Of a stretch of 10,080 bases of DNA, positions 5,637-10,080 are shown piece by piece (the stretch's first letter is position 1; the number at the start of each line of letters is the position of its first letter). The DNA comes from Bacteroidota bacterium (lineage in GTDB: Bacteria > Bacteroidota > Ignavibacteria > T3Sed10-11). The notes under the pieces were generated by a model. That model saw only the letters and a program-made list of their open reading frames with translations. It was not told the origin of the DNA and made no database searches. Location: contig SKXH01000200.1 in NCBI GenBank assembly GCA_007128495.1, forward strand, positions 1-10,080. Direction: 5' to 3'. The translations under genes and the position numbers were made by a program.

Positions 5637-8012
5637 GTGTCATTTATTCAGCACATTAAATGTTTGACGATATCCGGTATCGCCACTCTATTACTTTGTT
5701 TGTTTGCATCAACACCGGTGCAAACACAGGACACGTACATCCTTCACGGACGCATCACCGATGAACAAACACGCCGACCGCTCCCGTCGGCAAATATATG
5801 GATCGAAGGAACATCCCGCGGAACGGTTTCAAATCGTGACGGTGAGTTTCAACTGCCGGTACAGCGGGGCGAACACAATATAATCGTCAGTTATATCGGC
5901 TATCGATCGGATACATCGCACGTATCGATTCCCGATCAACTTGAGCACAACATTTCATTACGACCGACACCCATAGAACTTCCCGAAGTAATGATAACTG
6001 ATGAAGACCCTGCCATAGAAATCATCCGGAGAGCAATTGAAAACAAACCGAAGTGGCGGGGAAAACTCGACTCCTTTATCGGCAGCGCATTTGCCCGTGA
6101 TAAACTCATACTCGATGAGGAGGTCAATACCATCTCCGAAGCATATTCCGATATTTACTGGCAGCGCGACGAGGGTATGCGTGAGATCGTTTACCAGCGG
6201 CGGCAATCGGCAAATCTCCCCGATGAATATCAACTCGCCAGAATGGGTGAGATAGTCAACTTTAACGACGATGAAATCGAGCTTGCCGGATTCACTTTCG
6301 TCGGGGTCACTGCCCCAGATGCATTACGCTATTATGACTATAAGCTCATCAGCATAAGGCACCTGGACGATGTCGAGGTATTTGATATAAAAGTAATTCC
6401 GAAAACACGCTTGCAGCCGCTTTTTAAAGGATACATATCGATCGCCGATGGAACCTATGCCGTTATTGAAGTCGATCTGACACCGAACGAAGCATTTCAC
6501 ATGCCGATCATCCAGCAACTACGGGTTCATTATCAACAACAATTCAGATTATACGACGAACAATTCTGGATGCCGTCGAATTTTCAATTCACCGCCGGAT
6601 TTACATTTGCACTTCCCGGCTTGCGCATCGCAGATTTCCTTTATGAAAAATCTACGGTTATCTATGATTACGATATAAATACCGGAATACACGATACAGT
6701 CTTTACCGATAAAGAACAGTTTACCGTTGCCGATGAAGCGGCACATTTCGATTCCACATACTGGGCTGAACGGGATGTGCTTCCGCTCACCTACGAGGAA
6801 AAACAAGCATATCAGAGGATTGATAGTCTGGTAACCCACGGCGAGCATGAGCGCAGAGGCGGAGCCGGCCGGATCGAATCGTACCTGAAACCCTTACAAT
6901 ATCTTGACGCCCGCTTTAATAGGGTCGAAGGATTTTATATCGGCGGAAAATTATCGTTCGATGATCTTACCCCGTATACGAGATTATATGGTTCACTCGG
7001 CTACGGCCTATCGGATGAAAGCTGGAAATATTCTGTTGGCACGGTATTATATCCGGCAAAAGAACGTATAATCGGGATCGGTGCCGAAATATATAATAAA
7101 ACTGCACCCATTCCGGGCGAACACCACTTCGGTTCACTTGCTGTATCGTCGGCGGCATTATTCGATAAGAACGATTACCTCGACTATTACTTTACCGACG
7201 GCTGGCGCAGCTTTCTTGAATTCAATATCAGGAGACGCCCGCAACACGGCCGTCACACCACCCGGATTGAACTCGGCTATACCGATGAAACGCACAGTGC
7301 AATGGAAAAGAATACCGATTTTTCAATCTTTTTCCAGAGCAGATCGTTCCGTGAAAACCCTGTAATAGATGAAGCACACTTACGCTCGTTTACATTACAC
7401 GCTGAACGAAAACCCTCATCGAGCTTTTTCATGCTTCCGACAGGGTTCAGATGGGAGACCTCACTCGAACATACCTCTCCCTCATTGACCGGCGGTGACT
7501 TCGATTTCACGCGGTTCTTTGCAACGATACAAGGTCGAATTAATACCATGTATCAACGCCATGCACTGAGTCCGTATTTATCATACTTCATAGCGGGGGG
7601 AATTTCCAGCGGAACAATTCCTGTGCAGCGGTTTTTCGAATTGGATTCAGATCTTTCAGGTTTTGCGACGGTCGGTACACTGCGCGGCATCGGTACAAAA
7701 GAGTTTGCCGGTGATCAGTTCTTACAATTTTCGTTAGAACATAATTTTAGAAGAATTCCATTCCTCGCACTCGGCATTCCTTTTCTATATGAGATGGGCT
7801 TAGAGTTTTTGGTGCACGGTTCGATAGCCCGGAGCTGGACCCGGATGATTCCCGAAACTGAATATTATCTGCCGCGTGAAACGGGTGGATGGTATACCGA
7901 GTTCGGAATCGGGCTCGGAAAAATATTCGAACTATTTCGTATCGATCTCACCTGGCGAGCTCTGAAGCCGCAGGGATTTCATGTTACCTTCGGAATTTCG
8001 GACTTAATTTGA
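5637..8012 (+). CDS. CarboxypepD_reg-like and DUF5686 outer-membrane protein
   Basis: A 791-residue predicted outer-membrane protein. Residues 8-30 are a hydrophobic export signal with probable cleavage near T-P-V-Q-T-Q. Residues 36-108 form a carboxypeptidase regulatory-like beta-sandwich: H-G-R-I-T-D-E, P-L-P-S-A-N-I-W-I-E-G-T, G-T-V-S-N-R-D-G-E-F, then V-S-Y-I-G-Y. The same plug-proximal module occurs at the N-terminus of many Bacteroidota TonB-dependent receptors, but no TonB plug follows. Instead A-I-E-I-I-R-R-A-I-E-N-K at 126-137 opens the DUF5686 region, which ends in a barrel-like tail (G-F-H-V-T-F-G-I-S-D-L-I). The family's function is not established. The start is a GTG at 5637; the frame is open further upstream but holds no better start, and this one gives a proper signal peptide. 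No clear ribosome binding site is seen. The gene is probably regulated separately from the lipoprotein, given the 144-base gap and the operator-like palindrome. Confidence 0.87.
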   Translation: MSFIQHIKCLTISGIATLLLCLFASTPVQTQDTYILHGRITDEQTRRPLPSANIWIEGTSRGTVSNRDGEFQLPVQRGEHNIIVSYIGYRSDTSHVSIPDQLEHNISLRPTPIELPEVMITDEDPAIEIIRRAIENKPKWRGKLDSFIGSAFARDKLILDEEVNTISEAYSDIYWQRDEGMREIVYQRRQSANLPDEYQLARMGEIVNFNDDEIELAGFTFVGVTAPDALRYYDYKLISIRHLDDVEVFDIKVIPKTRLQPLFKGYISIADGTYAVIEVDLTPNEAFHMPIIQQLRVHYQQQFRLYDEQFWMPSNFQFTAGFTFALPGLRIADFLYEKSTVIYDYDINTGIHDTVFTDKEQFTVADEAAHFDSTYWAERDVLPLTYEEKQAYQRIDSLVTHGEHERRGGAGRIESYLKPLQYLDARFNRVEGFYIGGKLSFDDLTPYTRLYGSLGYGLSDESWKYSVGTVLYPAKERIIGIGAEIYNKTAPIPGEHHFGSLAVSSAALFDKNDYLDYYFTDGWRSFLEFNIRRRPQHGRHTTRIELGYTDETHSAMEKNTDFSIFFQSRSFRENPVIDEAHLRSFTLHAERKPSSSFFMLPTGFRWETSLEHTSPSLTGGDFDFTRFFATIQGRINTMYQRHALSPYLSYFIAGGISSGTIPVQRFFELDSDLSGFATVGTLRGIGTKEFAGDQFLQFSLEHNFRRIPFLALGIPFLYEMGLEFLVHGSIARSWTRMIPETEYYLPRETGGWYTEFGIGLGKIFELFRIDLTWRALKPQGFHVTFGISDLI

Positions 8013-8150
8013 GTAAATTGAAACTTTCACCATTAAATTTCGTCTATTAAGTTAGTTTGATCAATTATATCTCTGTCACACCGTCTGACCGTTACCGGGA
8101 GTAAGGTGTTATTTTTTAAGTACTTACAAAATGTAAAGGAGTCTTTTTCA
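8013..8150. other. Intergenic gap ahead of the efflux operon, with two short palindromes
   Basis: A 138-base gap. It contains TTGATCAA at 8057-8064 and the perfect 10-base palindrome TAAGTACTTA at 8117-8126, the latter 24 bases before the tolC-like start. The 10-base palindrome is well placed for a repressor that senses an efflux substrate, but it is short. AATTT-gagt-AAATT around 8006-8019 is too weak to call a terminator. No promoter is asserted, although one is expected here. Confidence 0.3.
8135..8141 (+). promoter_or_regulatory. Ribosome binding site AAAGGAG, decides the tolC-like start
   Basis: AAAGGAG lies nine bases before the ATG at 8151, a near-ideal Shine-Dalgarno sequence. It places the start at 8151 rather than at the in-frame ATG at 8106, and the shorter form has a normal signal peptide directly at its N-terminus. 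Confidence 0.75.
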
Positions 8151-9503
8151 ATGAAACATCTGGCCTTTTTAATCGCATTTGCGATAGTTGTGGGGGGAAT
8201 TTCTACAGAAGAATTGCGGGGGCAAGACCAATCACAAAATCCGCAAGTAATTTCTCTGCACGATGCAGTTACCCTTGCTTTAGACCGCAATTACCAGGTT
8301 AACCGCTCTAAAGCAACTGTAGAAGCGGAAGATGCTCGTGTGCGTTCGGCATACGGCAATTTTATGCCCAATCTTAATCTCTCCGCCGGAGCGTCACAAC
8401 GTGAGCAAGTCGGGCCGTTAGTAATAGAGGGACAACGAATAACAGCTACCCGGTCGAGCACAACAATCAATACCCGTGCAACGAGCAATGTCACGATTTT
8501 CGATGGATTTTCCAATTTCAGCGACCTTAATCAGGCACGTTATTACCGCGCCTCCGCAAATCATTCTTTACAAAACACGGAGCGTTCCGTAATTACACAG
8601 GTTTATAATCTGTATTTCGAAGTATTCCGCAGACAGGAGTTGCTCAAAGTAAGTGAAGAAAATCTGAAGCGAAGCCAGGCACAACTCGAACGCATCAAAG
8701 AATCCAACCGGGTCGGAGCCGTTCCTATCGTTGACGTTTACCGGCAGCAAGTCGTCGTCGGAAACGATGAGCTTGCACTTATTCAGGCAGAGCAAAACCT
8801 CGAAAACGTAAAATCGGATCTGGTTTACTATATCGGATTGAACCCGATTCTCAATTATGAATTTGATCCGGCCGGGGTCCCTACATCTCTGACCGAGGAG
8901 GAAATTGAAGCGACGATGGAACGATTCAAAGATTTCGATGAACTACAAAGGAAAACAGTTGCTACCCGTCCTGACATCGAGGCAGCACAACAACGTGTAT
9001 ATGCAACCGAATCAAATGTAACGAGCGCACGCGGTAATTACTGGCCGACCGTAAGTCTGGGAGCAAATTACAATATAACTGGCGAAACCGTCAGCTCGAT
9101 CGATGAATCACGCACGTGGTCTTACGGACTTGATATTTCGATACCATTATTTCAACGATTTCAAAGAAGTAATCAAGTGCAGCAAGCGCGCGTGCAGGTA
9201 AAACGGGCAGAGATAGAACACGAAGAATTACGTAATCAGGCACTTCTCGATGTACGTCAAGCATACCTCGCTCTTGAAACTGCTCGGAAACAAGTTCAGG
9301 TAACCGAACAAAATATTATATCCGCACGTGAAGAACAGCGGCTTGCTGAGGAACGATATAACCTCGGAGCAGGCACATTACTCGATCTGATAATTGCGAA
9401 TGCTAACCTGGCGGAAGCTGAAGCAAATAATGTCAATGCAATATTCAGTTTTCAATTGGGAATACGTGAACTTGAATACCTGACCGGAGAGGAGCTATAC
9501 TAA
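8151..9503 (+). CDS. TolC-like outer-membrane efflux protein
   Basis: A 450-residue outer-membrane channel of the TolC/OEP family, which forms a trimeric barrel and periplasmic tunnel as the exit duct of tripartite efflux or type I secretion systems. Residues 1-25 are the signal peptide (M-K-H-L-A-F-L-I-A-F). The mature N-terminus contains I-S-L-H-D-A-V-T-L-A-L, the usual opening of OEP proteins. The internal duplication is visible: R-V-G-A-V-P-I-V-D-V at 187-196 corresponds to N-L-G-A-G-T-L-L-D-L at 404-413, each preceded by a long Glu/Gln/Arg-rich helix. The length is normal. The next gene begins three bases after the stop and encodes a matching periplasmic adaptor, so the pair forms an operon. 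The transported substrate cannot be told from the sequence. Confidence 0.94.
   Translation: MKHLAFLIAFAIVVGGISTEELRGQDQSQNPQVISLHDAVTLALDRNYQVNRSKATVEAEDARVRSAYGNFMPNLNLSAGASQREQVGPLVIEGQRITATRSSTTINTRATSNVTIFDGFSNFSDLNQARYYRASANHSLQNTERSVITQVYNLYFEVFRRQELLKVSEENLKRSQAQLERIKESNRVGAVPIVDVYRQQVVVGNDELALIQAEQNLENVKSDLVYYIGLNPILNYEFDPAGVPTSLTEEEIEATMERFKDFDELQRKTVATRPDIEAAQQRVYATESNVTSARGNYWPTVSLGANYNITGETVSSIDESRTWSYGLDISIPLFQRFQRSNQVQQARVQVKRAEIEHEELRNQALLDVRQAYLALETARKQVQVTEQNIISAREEQRLAEERYNLGAGTLLDLIIANANLAEAEANNVNAIFSFQLGIRELEYLTGEELY
9486..9494 (+). promoter_or_regulatory. Ribosome binding site GGAGAGGAG of the adaptor gene
   Basis: A purine-rich Shine-Dalgarno sequence inside the end of the tolC-like coding region, 12 bases before the ATG at 9507. 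The spacing is slightly long, but this is the only good candidate, and it supports the chosen start. Confidence 0.6.
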
Positions 9504-9506
9504 ACT

Positions 9507-10080
9507 ATGGCTGCAAAAAAATCAAGACGCAAACTTATTATTGGCTTGTTTGGCGGTTTGTTTCTCATTCTTGTCCTGGCGGTTATTTTCGGAAGTTCGG
9601 GAGATAATGTCATCGCCGTACAGACCGAAACTGTTGAACGGCGCGAGATCGTACAGATCGTTACCGCTTCGGGACGCATCTTCCCGGAAACCGAGGTGAA
9701 GATCAGTGCAGAGGTAAGCGGGGAAATTGTCGGGATGCCGGTTCGTGAAGGTCAGCAGGTGGAACGCGGCGACCTCATAGTCCGCATTCGCCCCGATGCA
9801 TATGTCGCGGCCCGAAATCGCGCACAGGCGGCATATCAGGGTGCCCGCGCAGAATTAAGACGTGCAGAGGCGAATCTCGAACAAGCTCTCTCTGAATATA
9901 CCCGCGCACAGGAGTTATTCGCTAAAGAGCTTTCTTCGGAGTCAGAGCTCATTTCCGCCCGAACTGCGTACACGGTCGCTCTATCAAGTAAAGAAGCTGC
10001 CGAACATCAGATTGAGCAGGCAAAAGCGTCACTCGAAGAAGCCGAAGAAAATTTAGAGAGAACAAATATACATTCCCCGA
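9507..10080 (+). CDS. HlyD/MacA-type periplasmic adaptor (membrane fusion protein), N-terminal part
   Basis: Open to the window end, with 191 complete codons visible. It links an inner-membrane transporter to the TolC-like channel encoded just upstream. Residues 1-8 are basic (M-A-A-K-K-S-R-R-K), followed by one membrane segment at about 10-30 (L-I-I-G-L-F-G-G-L-F-L-I-L-V-L-A-V-I-F), a signal anchor rather than a lipobox. The first half of the biotinyl/lipoyl-like domain follows: I-S-A-E-V-S-G-E-I-V-G-M-P-V-R-E-G-Q-Q-V at about 70-89, with G-D-L-I-V-R-I after it. Next comes the two-helix coiled-coil hairpin, rich in Ala, Glu and Gln, which contacts TolC. The visible end, T-N-I-H-S-P, marks entry to the second lipoyl half. 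This layout fits MacA-like adaptors that pair with MacB-type ABC transporters; an RND partner is also possible. The partner gene should follow beyond the window. Confidence 0.92.
   Translation, partial: MAAKKSRRKLIIGLFGGLFLILVLAVIFGSSGDNVIAVQTETVERREIVQIVTASGRIFPETEVKISAEVSGEIVGMPVREGQQVERGDLIVRIRPDAYVAARNRAQAAYQGARAELRRAEANLEQALSEYTRAQELFAKELSSESELISARTAYTVALSSKEAAEHQIEQAKASLEEAEENLERTNIHSP

Noticed and set aside
8057..8064. TTGATCAA as an FNR site.
   Set aside because: The half sites abut without the 4-base spacer, so it does not fit the FNR consensus and is probably a chance 8-base palindrome.
8106..8150. Longer start for the TolC-like protein at the ATG at 8106.
   Set aside because: It would place 15 extra residues before the signal peptide, and the ideal AAAGGAG site precedes the ATG at 8151.
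9862..10056. Open frame of 64 codons near the window end.
   Set aside because: It is a shadow of the HlyD/MacA-type adaptor, which is read in another frame from 9507 and shows the membrane anchor, lipoyl half and coiled coil expected of the family.
1..10080. CRISPR arrays, insertion sequences, tRNA genes, attachment sites.
   Set aside because: No spaced repeats of array type, no transposase or integrase motifs, no terminal inverted repeats and no cloverleaf were seen on either strand.

Overview
The window reads like a Gram-negative member of the Bacteroidota or the wider FCB group, perhaps a Balneolales, Rhodothermia or Ignavibacteria-like lineage. Two protein architectures point there: a CBM9-like domain on a DUF5916 barrel, and a carboxypeptidase-regulatory-like domain on a DUF5686 barrel. 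Weak Shine-Dalgarno signals before several starts also fit. No rRNA or other phylogenetic marker is present, so the genus cannot be named. All genes lie on the plus strand. I see no tRNA, rRNA, CRISPR array, insertion sequence or phage gene.

Layout. (1) 1-465: the C-terminal part of a Gfo/Idh/MocA-type oxidoreductase, cut by the window start. (2) 459/462-1922: a CCA tRNA nucleotidyltransferase with a C-terminal HD domain, overlapping gene 1 and probably translationally coupled to it. (3) 2028-4280: a large outer-membrane protein with a CBM9-like N-terminal domain and a DUF5916 barrel. (4) 4383-5492: a lipoprotein with no obvious family name, carrying a Cys and a V-Q-x-x-I-W motif that resemble the thioester domains of surface adhesins. 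(5) 5637-8012: a CarboxypepD_reg-like plus DUF5686 outer-membrane protein. (6) 8151-9503: a TolC-like outer-membrane efflux protein. (7) 9507-10080: the N-terminal part of a HlyD/MacA-type periplasmic adaptor, cut by the window end. Genes 6 and 7 are the start of a tripartite efflux operon; the inner-membrane pump is expected just downstream.

The four intergenic gaps are each 102-147 bases. The gap before the lipoprotein holds an exact CRP-type palindrome (TGTGA-N6-TCACA). The gap before the DUF5686 gene holds a perfect palindrome of the same geometry but with FNR-like half sites (ATTGA-N6-TCAAT). This suggests that Crp/Fnr-family regulators control the two neighbouring envelope genes. The second gap also holds a possible GNRA hairpin and an imperfect repeat.

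Functionally the window changes at about 2000, from housekeeping (tRNA maturation, sugar oxidoreductase) to a run of cell-envelope genes. The most interesting candidates are the thioester-domain-like lipoprotein and its possible control by a cyclic-nucleotide or redox regulator.
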